The notes: generated from the letters alone by a model not told the origin. Shown: positions 23,101 to 36,289, counted from the first letter of the stretch. The stretch: DNA of 64,000 nt from Rhytidiadelphus loreus (GCA_947034895.1 OX344762.1:38606760-38670759); one strand, 5' to 3'. Made by a program: numbers and translations.

Positions 23101-24527
23101 AAATTTGAATGACAATTTAGTTGTTTAGACATTTGTGTGCTACGGTGACCAAATTCATGCAAAGCATAAAGGTGCACCTGTGGATCGTGATGTGTAGGCA
23201 ATACTGCTAGCAAGAGTGAAAGAAGAGTGCATGGATAAGTTCTACTGCAAAGGCTTTGTGTGAATGACCATTTTCCTATTTGACATGCATGTAATTGACT
23301 TTCATGCGAGCTTCTTGGTTTTCAAGTTCTAACTGTAGCCTTCCCATATGATTCCAGGAGCTGGATGTTCAATTCCCTGCATACAATGTGATGAATGCCT
23401 TTGGTATTCTTTACCCACAGTTTTGGTGTCAATCCAATGCCGAAGACATGTTCGACAAACACCTTCGCACTTTGATGGATGCCTACGGTCATGGTAAACT
23501 CTTGGGTGAGGGTAAAAACAAAATATTGATACCTCCATTGATTAACCGTGACACATAGATATCTCAGCGTGAATTGTTTAAGACTTGCATGAAATCAAAT
23601 TCAAGGGCAGCAATGCCGTTGCCACCTTTGGACTTGAATCTACTAACGAAAGTGCGGAGAATTTTGGATAGTAACAATAACCTCACCCAAAATTTCGGAG
23701 AATTCTTCAAGCTAGCCGAAATGGCTGTGGTCTACATTTTTGGATCGGTCAAGGATGAACATCTATTTTCTAGTGTAGGCTTTTTGAAGTCCAAGGTTTG
23801 TAACAACCTCGAGGAGTACATCCAGGTTATAGTGGGAATGTTTTCTTAGAAAATCTATACTTTGGAGAGTTTTCCTTATCAGAAAGTATTCGATGAATGG
23901 TTTGTATCAGGTGGTCGGGGTCGTTATTTTGCAAGTACTTAGGTAGTTCTTTTGAGCGGTGAGGACGATGTAGGGGTTGTCGCTATGGAAGTATGTGGAG
24001 TTAGCCGGCAGGTAGCCAGTAATCCGTATTAGTGAGGTAGGCAGTAGTTAGGAGCGGTGCATCATGGTGACATGCATGTGGAGCCAGAATTCCACTGCAA
24101 TGTTTCCCTTCTGTCTGTTTGTTTATGCAATGTTTTCCTGCCGTTTGATGAATTCCAACATTCTTGTGCTTAACGTCTTCATATGTGTGTTTTTGCTTGT
24201 TTGCAACTTTGCATTGCTTCTATGCTTTAGAAATGGTAGGTGGTTCAGTAACTTAACCTTCATGGTTCTCGTGACCAAAACGACAGAGAATTGTTGGTTG
24301 AATTTTCTAAAGTTGTAGCATGTGGATTTATTGTTGTTGTTGATTTGGACTTTGTTTAGAATGGTACTCATTTCAACATTGGAAGGATTTTTGGTGGGGT
24401 GCAGGTTGTTGTCCTCAGTGGAGACTGTGATATTCATGTGTTTGTAGGTTGTAGCCTTTTAATTCCAGAATTGTAGAGTTTGTTCTAGTTTTGTAGCATT
24501 TTGCCATGCATGTTGCCAAGTCACCCT

Positions 24528-24725
24528 GCTTGTCTTGCCAATTTTGCCTAATTAGCTATTACTCTTTTTTGAAGATCGCCAATGGGACCCCTGCTCATAA
24601 AAAGTTTAGAAGAATTCGCCAATTTTTGCTCCCAATTATTTTAAACATTGCCAATTCAAAACTGCAAATGATTCCCAAGAATCGCCAAACCAACACTCCA
24701 ACTTCTGTGAACATCGCCTATTCAT
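24528..24725. repeat. Subterminal CGCCAA-type motifs, possible right end of the hAT element
   Basis: GCCAA or CGCCAA occurs repeatedly (for example near 24538, 24578, 24618, 24650 and 24684) over about 200 bp. Clusters of this kind are typical of hAT ends. I could not identify the terminal inverted repeat or an 8-bp target duplication, so the limits of the hAT element remain open. Confidence 0.3.
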
Positions 24726-26657
24726 CCATTTGAAAAATCTGAAAAAAAGCCCTAATTGTAACTACTTAACCCTGTAGCGACCTGATTCATTGTCGAAGTT
24801 GGGAAGTGTCTGAAAACAACATAGACTTAGGAGACGAATCTATCAAATGCGTTGTAGACGATTAGCGAAGTAACCATAAGATCTGAAAGATGTGCATCGA
24901 TATTGTTGGAGGATGAATTCAAAATCAGGGAAGCTGTTATGAGATTCAAGATCATAATGTTTGACCAGCTTGAAGGCACTGTTGACCTGAGCGGGCAGTG
25001 GATAACTTCTGTACACTTCATGTCCGCACGGGAATTTGGATTACAGGGAAATTTCGAGAAAAATTCCTTTCAAGAGAGCATGAAGAGAGGCATGCAATCA
25101 CGCATGTTTCATTGATAGTAGTGCTACGCCAAAATTACTGTGGACCTTGCAATCGTTAAGGCTTTCAAGCGGCATGAAAATCGAGCTTTTTTTCCTCAGG
25201 TGACCCGAGTGCATACATGGCCCCGAACAAAATTTCAAGCACTTGGTTTCCGTGTCCATTGTGTCAGACGTGAACGACTACATCAAGAAATATCATTTTA
25301 AATGGCTCGCTAACGAGCACAGTGACGTATTTGCATGGAACTATGCACATTCCCACTGACAGTGGACTGTACACATTCCAAGAATGAAGCTGCTTTGCTG
25401 CTGGTGACATTCGACTGCTAGCATTCCAACATGAAGGTTTTATACCGACTGTGGAAGAAGGAATCATGTGACTTTTTCAATGAAGAAGATGTACACTGCT
25501 GTAAACCCAGAACATAGTGTCATAGAATGCACGAGTTGTACACATACAAAACAAGAGTGCTCACAAGCATTACAGGTTGCAAATATTAAGAACATCAAAA
25601 CGGCATAGTCTTCGTGATGCCTACACCACCAGCAATGTACAAGAGCCTGACAACAGAAATCCTTTAGGGAGACATGTCTACAACTATGTCTGTGTTTCAC
25701 TATCCCGATGAGCTCATATCCATCTCCCAGCACTAAACATCTCCATCTCCAGGCACCTGTTGCTGCTCCAAAAATATGGACCGGCACTTCTGTGCCTACA
25801 CGATTCCGTTACCTCTACATGTCCATATTATATGTATACGTAATTGTCGAAGCTGTTGCGATGCTTCCGTTGTCCCGATGCTTTCATATGTACATACAGC
25901 ATCACACGTCTTCCGCACAAAAAACATGATGACATCCGTTATAATATACCTCCATATGCTTTGATGCCTTGACTTCCTGCATTCACTGTCCGTTGATTGC
26001 ACTATAACTGACCTCTTGAATTCTGAATGGTCTAGAGAATGCCGGTTCATGAAAACAGTAGTACTAATACACTTGAAGCAGATCGAACCCAGTCTGCAAG
26101 TATCATGGTAGACTTCTGCCGGCCAACCACGACTTCCATCAGTTTTTCAACGTCGAGCCTCCCCGTCCACCGTTCCAGTACTCTTCCACGCTCAGCAATG
26201 TCACAATTTCTATTGACATTCATCAGTGCCGCATCCCAGATAAGATTGACGACCTCAAACAATTGCATAATCTGTATCGAAGTAACACGACCTGAAGGAA
26301 AAAACACTAGCACGATAGGGAAGACTCACCTGTCCATATTAGGATCATGACTACAACACACCGAAGACACAACGTAAGAACTAATGTGCTATCTAGTAAT
26401 CTACTGGACGAATAACAAAATATAATGTCATGCCTACTCAGTCATTGACTAGCACAATACATTGTAAGGACTTTTCCTACAGTTAGATGAAACCAGCAAT
26501 GGGACGGCCCGTACAGTTGGACCCAATCTCATCTGTTGCTACATCGTTACAATACTGGCCGCCTCTCAATTACTACATACACAATACCAATCTCCATGCA
26601 CCAGACATTGCCATCATGAATGGACTGGTCGACTCTGCCGAAGTACAGCAGTGGTCG

Positions 26658-29600
26658 TCAACGACGCAATGAATAGTGACATCGACGGAAACACTCTCCC
26701 AAGTGCAAGTGCACACCACTGCACTGAACGCAACTCAAATTCGTTCTCGTTTTGCTAAAACAGAAGCGGCACTTCTTTCGACTTGTCGTTCGCACTAGTG
26801 AGTGAACAACAGGCGCTGCAAGACGGAACTTGGACACACAACTACGGCGTAGCATCCACGGTCTGCATAAAGCTTCTCCTAGAAGCAGCTGAAAATCCAC
26901 ATGTTCTATGGGGTCTTGGACCAAACGTTCACAGATGGCTTTATATAGTAGGTACGAGTTCACAACTGTGGTATCTAGCAGGAAAAAAAAAATCCGATGC
27001 CACCATTTGTGACTTCTGACTTGGGAGGAGTACACACCCCTCATCTGATCAGCAACATCTACGCTATGCATGAATTTTGTGTAGCCTTCGTGAACCGGAG
27101 ACGTGACTATCTGCTGCTCAACACCACGGACCCATCGAGGAACAATAGGCCAATCATCACCCAAACGCGGTAGAGGAGTCCAGAATGACGATAACAGCAG
27201 CACAGGCTTCCGATCGACCCACACCACACAACAAATCGTTCTATTCGTATGCATGCGCCATGCAATGGTGCCCTGTGGTTCTCCCACGAAATGTTACTTC
27301 GTTGACAGAGCTTTGGGAAGTTCGACACAGTTCCTTTGAACTGTCCTGGTTGCATACGTGCCTCGAGTTGCAAGATCCATTGTCAGCTTCACTGATGTGA
27401 AAAAATTATCGGTGACAACAACGTGCCCCCGACCATGCAGACCAGCCATGAGAAGCATAACAACGTCGTGGCTAGACTTTGCTCCCCCACGTCCGCATCC
27501 TGCAGCGGCAGCTCGTTCATCAGAGCCTGTGTAAATATCAAAGTCGTATACATACTTCTTCTGCGCATCTGCCAAACACCAGACTTTGATTCCCCACTTC
27601 GTGTTTTTTTTTGGCAAGTACTGTCGAATGGGGCAGTACTTGCCCTTGTATCGAATCATAGACTCATCCACAGTGACTTCCTGATGCAAATGCTAATTAA
27701 GCTTGCATTTCGCCTTCATCTCGGACAGTAGCCAACCCAACTTGCACAATTTATCACGAACACTGTTGACATCATTGTTGTCAATGCCGCTGTCATCAGA
27801 GACATGTAAGCATCTAGTGATATCTTCGTACCTCCTCTTGGACATGGTACTGGCTATTATGCGGCAGTACAAGAAAGGAAAGCGCGTATTCCAGTACGCA
27901 TGGTGATTTGGGAGGCGCTTTATGCCCATCATCAACGATATGCCTAGAAATGCACGTAATTCCTCTGGACTCAAAGCCCACCAATATGGCCCACCCAATG
28001 GTAAATGTGTTCGTGGATGAGCTTTGCTAGCATAACGATTGGTCTCCGCACAGATCGTGGACAAAGTTTTCTCGCTCCAAAAACGAGTAAATAAAGACAG
28101 TTTCGTCGGCATGCGTCGCGAAGGAAAAGTGGGTCCAGGATGAGGGCCAGAGAAGCGCACCGGATCATGACTGAATGTGGACTGGTCGTTGGTCCAAGAA
28201 TCTTCTGAAAAAGCCTCAACAAATACTGCTGCCTCTGTGGCAGCACTGAGATGGCTACGAGGTTCGGCACTTCTGGAGCTACGGTAGCGCTGGCGTTGGA
28301 GAGGAACGTTGTCACTTTGTGGCACTTCCTTCGCACGCGATGTTCCTGCCCGCGGGCCATCTGTATTAGCAGAAGTGCGTACCTTCGACGAGCAACGAGG
28401 TGGCTTGGCTCTCCCATTGGACTTCAACGTACTCTGATGTACATCTGACAACTTCTCCCCATTCCCTGGTAAGACAGGTGCAGTAGCACATGCACTGCCA
28501 TGCTGCCCATAACTGTGCGTGGAAGTGACAACTGGTAGTGGCAAGTGTCCGTTACGTTGGCAGTTGGCATGCTGGTCATTACTGGCAGACCTTGCGCCAG
28601 CACTGTGGCCGTTGCGTCGTGTGAGCACCTTCCGACCTTTGGACGCGACAACACCTTTGCAATGCTCAGTCACAGTCTCTTGCACTTGAAACTGAAAAGA
28701 GCGCTCCATCAGCAAGCCTCTAGGAGCACATTCTTCAACTTTTCCGGAGGCTGAGAAATGAGGAGCTGCCGAATCGCACTGATGGGGTACAGGAGATGGG
28801 ATTGGGTGCCTTAATGTATGCAGCATGGGAGGTGGAGGTGCGTCAATGCAGGACGACATTTTCGGAGGTGCTCTCATGTGGTCACGTAGAACACGTTTGA
28901 AGAGCTCGCGGAATGGAGGCCACTCCTTGAAGTCATCCTCTGTCATGTGCGGACTTGAAACAGCCAATGAGTCTCGTCTTGCTTCCAGTGAATGGCAAGT
29001 GCGAGAAGTAGAGGCAATGCCATCAGGGACATCACTATCGAGAGCCCCAAAAGAGTGGAGGTCATCACTACGCAGCATGCCACTTTCTAAAGACGATAAA
29101 GGAGTAGTAAAAAACATAGCATCGTTGCCAATGCTAGCAGGAGAAGGACTACAGTTTTGACGATTGCCGTGGTGATTGTCTTCAAGAGTGTTGATGCCAT
29201 CAGAGGAGTCCAGTGCATCAGTGTAAATGTCCAATGATGACGGGTGACACTGTAAGTCGCTTCCTGTAAACTGTATTTGCTTGCCATTGTAGTCGTCCAG
29301 AGTTGTTTCAGTAAGCATAATGTGCTCCAATTCACCGCATGGAAGGTGTACCTCGTTGCCGTCGTCCAGTAGTACAACATACAGCAACTCCCGTCGTCCA
29401 GGTACAAAGTACGAGTGGATCGCAAGGCCCAGTAAGTATTGTCCTTCACCACTACTAGATGTGCGATTAGGAAGTTGTGTTACAGTTGCAGAAGGAACCC
29501 TGACAGGGATTGGGTCGCAAATGGCTTCAGGCAAGTTCAACATGTCCTGTTCTGCACATGTGTATTGTTGCCCTTGCCAACAGAGAGTCGAGGTATCTTT

Positions 29601-29768
29601 GATTGTGTTGAATGCAGCGTCATTGTAGTCTGCACTGTTGTAGGATGGAAGTGCTGTAGCCACCGCGTCGGAAGCCATAGCTCGGTCACCTGATGTGTTA
29701 CATTGCTTCAGGCGTTTCGCTTCTCTTCGAGATGCGGGACATGGCACAGCTACTTGCCTGATCTGCAA
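26658..29768 (-). pseudogene. piggyBac transposase, interrupted by two in-frame stops
   Basis: This is a cut-and-paste DDD transposase of the piggyBac type. The single frame runs from 29768 to 26658, broken only by TAG at 27695-27693 and TAA at 27296-27294. The N-terminal 530 residues are mostly Ser/Pro-rich and variable, but near residues 115-155 a segment (YVVLLDDGNEVHLPCGELE) resembles a Tudor-like fold. The catalytic domain begins near FTRFWSEKTLSTI. It has the first Asp in VDESMIRYKG (27668-27666), the second in VVTDNFFTS (27410-27408) and the third in SVDVADQMRG (about 27059). The C-terminus keeps the cysteine-rich zinc domain, with CRFC, CVQC and later Cys/His. The sequence AG just before 29768 looks like a splice acceptor, so a 5' exon is likely. 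Both stops could come from CAG or CAA by a single C-to-T change. Confidence 0.9.
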
Positions 29769-30696
29769 AGAAGACGCAACATGAGGTCGTCCCTGTGTAG
29801 AAGTACCTTCTCTATCAGAATCTCTCTCTCGTGAAGGTCGTCCGAGATTCGTAATCGCTGTGGTCGTGGTGCATGCTGTTGTCTACACATTGTTCACAAC
29901 ATCCTGCCAACTTGTACCTTCGGGTTTGCCTAAGGACGGCAAGCTGCCGCCATCGTCACTGTCGGTTTGCATCATCGTTGTTTGGCCAGAGAAGAGTGCG
30001 CAATGCGTTGTTCACAGCGTCTGTGAAACCAGAAAGATGACCCTCAGGAATTCGGTACTTCTAGCCCAAAATTCGAGCACAATGGTAGCGGAAAAGAAAA
30101 CGTAGCCCTCATGGACTATCAATCCTCTTCACTCCCTTTCTAACAAAAAATTTCAACAAAAAGCGTTTATCTAACAATTGAAGAATGCGTTGTTTCTACA
30201 GCGGTGAAGCAACTATAGCAGTAGTCCACTCTTCAATGACTAGGCGCGTTTCTACTAACGAAGAGGTGTGCTGTTGGACTATGGCCATATGAGGACCATG
30301 TTTTGGAACGTCAAGACCTCTGTATTCAGTGTAGATCAAGAAGCTAATGTAGTAAATAGTCACTTCAATATGAGCAAGCGACAGTAGTAGGAGTGACTAC
30401 AAATGGCAAATGCAAGACCTCAGATGACCTCAGACGACTCTCACACAGCAAGAAAAGGCTTGTAATCACTTCATTGGAAGTGTCTTCTACAATATGTAAG
30501 TTCTATTCATACTAACTATTCCAGCTTCTGAGTTGTAAATCCTTGCCTTTCTGGAACTGAAGTGTGGTTGGGAAGATGTTTCAAAGGGTAATATGTGAAT
30601 CATGGCATGTGTTGCAGGGAAAACAATGTGTGCACTCTTGCAGGACTGCAGAGGAATGTCTACAAGCACGGTTGGTATTACGAAACTAGCAGCAAT

Positions 30697-31005
30697 CACT
30701 AGAAGAAAACTAGAAGAAACTGCGTTGTATTTCATAGAAACTGCGTTGTATTCAACAAAAAAGTATCATCTGGATTTTGTTGAGGTCTTCCTTTGTAATG
30801 CAAAATTCTGCGTTCAAACGGTTCAACACAGGATTTGACAAGTAAAATGCAGATTTTTGACAAGTAAAACGCAGAATTTTGTATTAGAGTGCAAAATTTT
30901 GTGTTATGAAGGGAAATCTCAACAAAATCTAGATGATACTTTTTTGTTGAGTACAACGTAGTTTCTGTGAAGTAAAACGCAGTTTCTACTGGTTTTCTTC
31001 TAGTG
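30697..31005. mobile_element. 309-bp CACTA-type foldback MITE nested in the piggyBac element
   Basis: Starts CACTAGAAGAAAAC and ends with its inverted copy (GTTTTCTTCTAGTG, preceded by a few differences). The 3-bp target duplication AAT is at 30694-30696 and 31006-31008. The two halves are largely inverted copies of each other, including the segment CAACAAAAAAGTATCATCT and its complement, so the whole element can fold into a long hairpin. Confidence 0.8.
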
Positions 31006-31910
31006 AATGTGATCTCTCCTCAGAATTGTTCATGACAGAAGGCAAACACACTGTTCTGAAAGTGTACATGTACATTGTGGTTGTGCATTTTTTTAATCTG
31101 TATCTTCTTGAGCAAGTTGTAGGAAAATTCTAGAAGATGTAGGACAAAGCAACGGGGCATTCTTCCTAAATATCTGATGCTCTCCTTCTCCAGTGCCGGT
31201 TATGGGAAGTTGATGTCATTATTATTGTCCCTTGCACTAATCTATGTAGTGTAGTTTTATATGACATTCATACGGCCACATTATATTCAGTAGCCGCCAT
31301 CTTTTGTACATGCAAAACCATTTGTAGGAAAAAAAAAAAAAGTCAGGTTGTCTAAATGCTTACCAGCTTGGTGTGGAAGAAGAGTTCTTGCTCTGTCTAC
31401 ATTCATGGTTAGCAGCCATGGGAAGCGCCAACCAACTAACCGCCATCTTACTGTGAGTATAAGGAAATTTGCAGAGCTTCGCAGACATGGACATGTGGCA
31501 ATGACTGTACCTTGTAATTATGGTTCTCTTTGTCCAAGAGAAACCTCGTCATTCTCACCAAATAATTTTTTAAGGAGTATCCTGCATTATTTTATGAACA
31601 TAGGTTTTAGAAAATGGAGGACCAAAAAAACTGCCCCTCTCTAAAGATTTGCCCGATATAGAAGAATTCAAAAAAAATTCCACCTAGGGCACAACCACAT
31701 TTTGTTCGGAACTATACATATTGCACTGCTTTGATTTATCACTTCCTACTGCTGTTACAAATACCATCGTTGCGATTAGTATTGACTTCGAAACTGAAGA
31801 CACTAGCCCCGATAAATCGGATGAATGAAATCTACAGTGTCTCCGTCTTCAGTCAATTGCAAACTCTGTACATCGTCCAGTTTTTGGACGTCGGAGCGGT
31901 TCAGGGTTAA

Positions 31911-32990
31911 GGTGTATAGATGACTTAGGGGGGTTGGGGGTAGTCTATAGACTGTTTAGGGCCAATTGGGTAGTATGCTTCAAAAATTCATAACAAATTC
32001 AAACTTTCTCAAAAAAAATTCAATTTTCCTTTTCATATCTCACATTTTACTTTATATGGGAAAAAAAATTTACAATAATGTCAACAAGGCATTTATAGAA
32101 TTTTATCTCTTATTGAATTATATGAGTAGGTGGTTCTTTGAATTAAACTATTACAAACTCAAACTTAGTTCTAAAAGTGAGTATATGATGGTTTACTATC
32201 ATTCAAAGTTTTATTTTGAATATTGTGCAATCCAATGTTGAATTTTTTACCCTAAAATGAAATGAAACAAAGTATACTTTTTATTGACTAAAATTATATC
32301 AACAATGAATGTGAGGAAGTTTTAGTAGACCCATATTATTCAAAAAATAAGGAATGGCAATCAATGTCAAGGTTATGAGATTAATTTGTAAGTTTGTACC
32401 TATCTCACCAGCATGAATTTGCTAATTATTTTCAAAAAACACCTTGATTGCCATAGCTAGACATGATACTGTACTTATAAATGCAAATGATATTTTTAAT
32501 TTACAGCTAAAACTTGGACCTTCCAATATTATATTTGATAACTACTAGTGCCTATAAAATCTAACCATATGATCTTTAAGGTCTTGTTGTTTTGTGAATC
32601 ATTGCAAGAAAAACTTACAACTATTGTGTGAAATGTTATACTTTATGACCAGTTGGTATTTTTAAAATTTTAATCAAATAAATATGAGAATTAAAAAAAA
32701 TTATAGAATAATTGGTCAAGAAAAACTTGTCCAAAAATTATGACTATTCAAAAATAGGAAATAGAAAAATTTGAAAAAAAGTTTGAAGAAATTTTGTAAT
32801 TGAAGGCTAATCACAAATAGTTACTTGGAGTTATTTGAAATTGAAAAGAAACTTGATTATCCACATTTTTTAGTTGATCAAGTCTTGGAAAATGTTGATT
32901 TACTATGCTCAAATGAAGTTTGAAATTTTAGCCAAAATTTCAAGTGAGACATTTTCAACTTGACTATGAGCTTCAACATATTTTATGTTC
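31911..32990. other. AT-rich intergenic DNA, nothing recognised
   Basis: Only short open frames of low complexity; no terminal repeats or RNA genes seen. Confidence 0.4.
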
Positions 32991-32992
32991 TA

Positions 32993-33551
32993 CTCTCTCC
33001 GTCCCCAAATGATCTTTCTATTGCCTTAATTTTTTGTCCCAAAATGATCTTCATATTGCACTTTGTGACATTGCAAATTGGTCAAATTTGTTTTTTGATT
33101 GCTATTCGGAATCAACAAAACAACTCCAAGTAGTCATCCATGCAAACATCAATCAAAAGACAAATGAAATGACTAAAGGAGGGGATCAATATTGTTCATT
33201 TTTATTTTTTGCAACTCTTTGAATATAGTTTGATTGAAGGGGATGAAGCTTTGGGAGGCGGAACAAAAGGCCACATATGGTCTTGGGCATATAGTAATTA
33301 AATGCCTACAAAATGACGACCTCACACTCAACAATTAATTGACTAGTGGTGCTCTTTAAAACTCCCCCCAAAATCTACTTTTCAATATTCCAAAACTACA
33401 CTTTGAAAAGGGCTCCAAAACTTAAAGTTTATAGAATGCTAGAAGTGCACCAAACTCTACTTATAGAGCGCAATTGGTTTTGAAAATGCTATTTTTAGCC
33501 TTAATTTGGAACATTTTGTCCAATAGGAAGATCATTTAGATACGGAGGTAG
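32993..33551. mobile_element. Stowaway-like MITE, 559 bp
   Basis: The left end starts CTCTCTCCGTCCCCAAATGA and the right end is its inverted copy (CTACCTCCGTATCTAAATGA). About 31 bp match with six to seven differences. TA lies on both sides (32991-32992 and 33552-33553). The CTCCGT core and TA target point to the Tc1/mariner superfamily. No transposase is encoded. Confidence 0.78.
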
Positions 33552-33553
33552 TA

Positions 33554-35728
33554 GTACATATCCGACATGTACCATTGTACCTCCTACCTATCCTACTTTT
33601 ATATAACACTTGTCATCAGTTTAGATTGGTTGACTTCTGAAATTATGGTGTTTATTTGTGGTTATAAAACCCCCACAAATATAGCACTTGTATATTGCAA
33701 TTTTGTTTGTTGATAAGTCTTACAATGTAGTATCTTTATTTTGTGTATTGCACTACTGCATTGACAAGAGAACTTTTTAAAGTAATGTAGGGTTTCAAAT
33801 GGACACTAAATTCAAGGAGGCATTTAGTAGCCAATCTCTACCTCAAAAGCTTTTTTTGACCTATATTGTTATTAGATTTCTTTATGAATCCTATAGAAAA
33901 ATAAACTCTTTGAATTTTTGTTACATTAATGTGCCAATGCATTTTTCTACTTAAATATATATGGAAATAGAGACCATCACCCATTTGTTGTGAATATATC
34001 CTAGAGATTCCACAAGCAATTTGCTGCCAAAGTTGATTCAAAGTAGCAATCATGTATGTATTAAAAGTTGTGAGGTTAAAATTTCAAACACTTGTATTTA
34101 TCTATTATTGTCCAAAATTATGGAATAATGAAAAGCCTTTCAATTCCTATAAGTTCTTTCATTGCACCTTGCATCTCATATTTGTATCACCAAATGACTC
34201 AAGTTTCTTCTTATTTATTATATTGATCCTCCTATTTTCAAAGCTCTCACAGTTACTATGAATTGATCAACTATTTCTTAGAGTTGGCAACTAATTTATT
34301 TAATTATCAACATGAACATTGTGAAATTTTTATCTTCTTGCTGAAAGATTGGATTTTAAGATATTTGACATAAATGACATATAATAAATTCAAAAAATTC
34401 ACTACTACTTTGCCTTGATAAAAAATTTGAATCTCCTTATGGAAGTGGATAAGGATGATTTATGCACACATAGATTGTAAAACAAGAAAAATCTATTTTA
34501 AAGGTTTGGTAGAAGTGTAAGATTATGACACATTAGGACATCATGACAACCCTACATTCAGGTGTCTATTACTTTCTGCGTGATTTTGAACTTAATACTT
34601 GTATGTATTCAATTTGGATCTGACAATACTTTGTGATTGAAAGTACTTTGTGATATTGATGAAGTTTTATACTTCAAGTTTGTGCTTGAAACTTGTATAC
34701 TTTGTGATTGAAAGTATGTGGTGTATGAATCCACTTTGGCCTTCATAGTAACACTTTGGTTTTGAACATGGTGCTTGCAACTTGTTTCAATTCAAAAGTC
34801 CTTAGTATTTGAATGCAGGATGGGTTTAAGAGTTGTTTATCTCTAGAACTAGCTATTTGAATTTCCCACTTTTTGTATTATAAATCATCTTTTGAATGTG
34901 AAATTCCTAGACATGAATTTTGCTATGACTCCACCACGTGTTTTAAAATGTTATATTTATAATGAACATAGGGTATACAAAAATAGGGCAAATGTTTTTT
35001 AATGAAACATAGGGTACATGAAATAAGAAGGATTTAAAAATTTAGGTAAATATAGCCCTATGAAAATTCTCAAAATTTACCTACAGAGACCTTATGTAAT
35101 AGGGGCTTGGTCACACAGTACCTACAAACATCCTATATAGTGCACCTCCCAAGAACTGAACTTGCTTAAAGTATATTTTTGTTGGTTAGTAACTTAGTAT
35201 ATATATTTTTAAGGTGAAAATTTAAGTATAATTTGTTTTGTGTATTCAAATAATTTGTATGTCCTTTCATCCACGATTATATTATTCAAATTATTTTATT
35301 AAAACAAAATTTGACCTTTAAGAGGTAATAGGACTTTGTTGCTTTCTACACGACAAGTGACACCCAATTGAAGGTTTTAATTTATAGTTGAAAATATTAT
35401 GGTGTGAAAATTACCAAGGAATGTTACGAATATTCAACATTTTTTTGTAAAATTAAAAAAAAATTAAACCTATAATTAATATTAGAAAGAAATACCCCCA
35501 TATAGTTATCTCCTAGAGTCCCAAGGTCATATTTTCATCAAAAAATCATTCATTACTACCATCTCCAATGCAAAGAGCAAAATTAATAAACATTTGATCT
35601 TTTAGTATAATTATTATCCAAATGTAGGATTCTATACTAAGCTTGTTTAAATAATGTCTAAAAAAATTTTCAAAAACTTTGATTGCATAGATTGCAAGAT
35701 ATTTGCATTTAAAGTATAATAAATGAGG
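33554..35728. other. AT-rich intergenic DNA, nothing recognised
   Basis: Low-complexity AT-rich DNA without convincing coding frames. Confidence 0.4.
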
Positions 35729-35990
35729 CATTAGAGGAAATTTCAGCCCTGCAGAAGACCATGAGTTATAATGGCGTTCCTAGGCATTCCTATGCTGCCA
35801 AATCAACATGCTAATGTGGTTGAGAGACGGCTATATTGGCAGCATATTATTTAATTATTATTTTTAAATAAAAAAATAAAAAAACAATTTTAAAATTTTT
35901 TAAAATTATTAAATATTTTGGGTAGCAGAACAGTGTTCACAGGAATGGGAACAAGGATGAAATGGCCTTCTAGAGGCCTGAAAACACATG
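35729..35990. mobile_element. Possible CATTAGA-family foldback element (copy 1)
   Basis: The left end CATTAGAGGAAATTTCAG matches the ends of the better-preserved copies at 36643, 37390 and 41485. The right side has the family's GGCCTTCTAGAGGCC motif, but its terminal CTAATG is not clear, so the right limit is approximate. Confidence 0.35.
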
Positions 35991-36289
35991 TATTGTTTTT
36001 CTCCACCTCGCAAGGCTAGATTATAAGACCTTGAATCCTCTTAATTTAAAATTTCTAAAATATAGATTTTGAATTAAAAAAATTTATGTTGAAGAATTAA
36101 GTTGAGAATTCAAGGAAAAAAAATTCAAAAACAACAACTTCATTTCCATTCTTCAAAAGACTATTACGTAGGAATAGATACAAGAACTATTGGATTGAAG
36201 GAAAACTAAATCCTTAATATTTTAAGTTGGTTTTGAAGCACACTAATTACAACAATGAGATGAATCCATGAAGTTCTTTGATTATTTTT

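Larger units (their letters stand above)
18362..23849 (+). pseudogene. Decayed hAT-type transposase gene, split by a CACTA insertion
   Basis: Fragments in order: a lysine-rich N-terminus (18365-18883), a BED-type zinc-finger segment with MVRCKVC and FKHDGKC (18887-19150), the RNase H-like core (LAVTIDEV, then EIHCVAHRCNLAFKAL, 22000-22622), a further core exon after a GTGAGT donor and ATGCAG acceptor (22833-23080), and a C-terminal dimerisation-like region (SVKDEHLFSSVGFLKSK, 23574-23849). In-frame stops interrupt it: TAA 18884, TGA 19151, TAG 19253, TAG 22514. A frameshift lies near 19356. The frame resumes directly after each stop, so the decay is recent. hAT transposases move DNA by cut and paste; some have become host genes, but this copy cannot make a full protein. 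Removing the CACTA element at 19418-21996 with one ATT restores continuous coding across the junction (ETRRLIESTRYLAV). Confidence 0.75.
24770..31906. mobile_element. 7.1-kb piggyBac element with TTAA target duplication
   Basis: TTAA stands at 24766-24769 and 31907-31910. The ends read CCCTGTAGCGACCTGA and, from the right, CCCTGAACCGCTCCGA (11 of 16 identical, first five perfect). The transposase gene lies inside on the minus strand at 26658-29768. The flanks 24790-26657 and 29769-31880 hold no other recognised gene; upstream exons of the transposase may lie just beyond 29768. The element is larger than the 2-3 kb typical of animal piggyBac elements. Confidence 0.88.
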
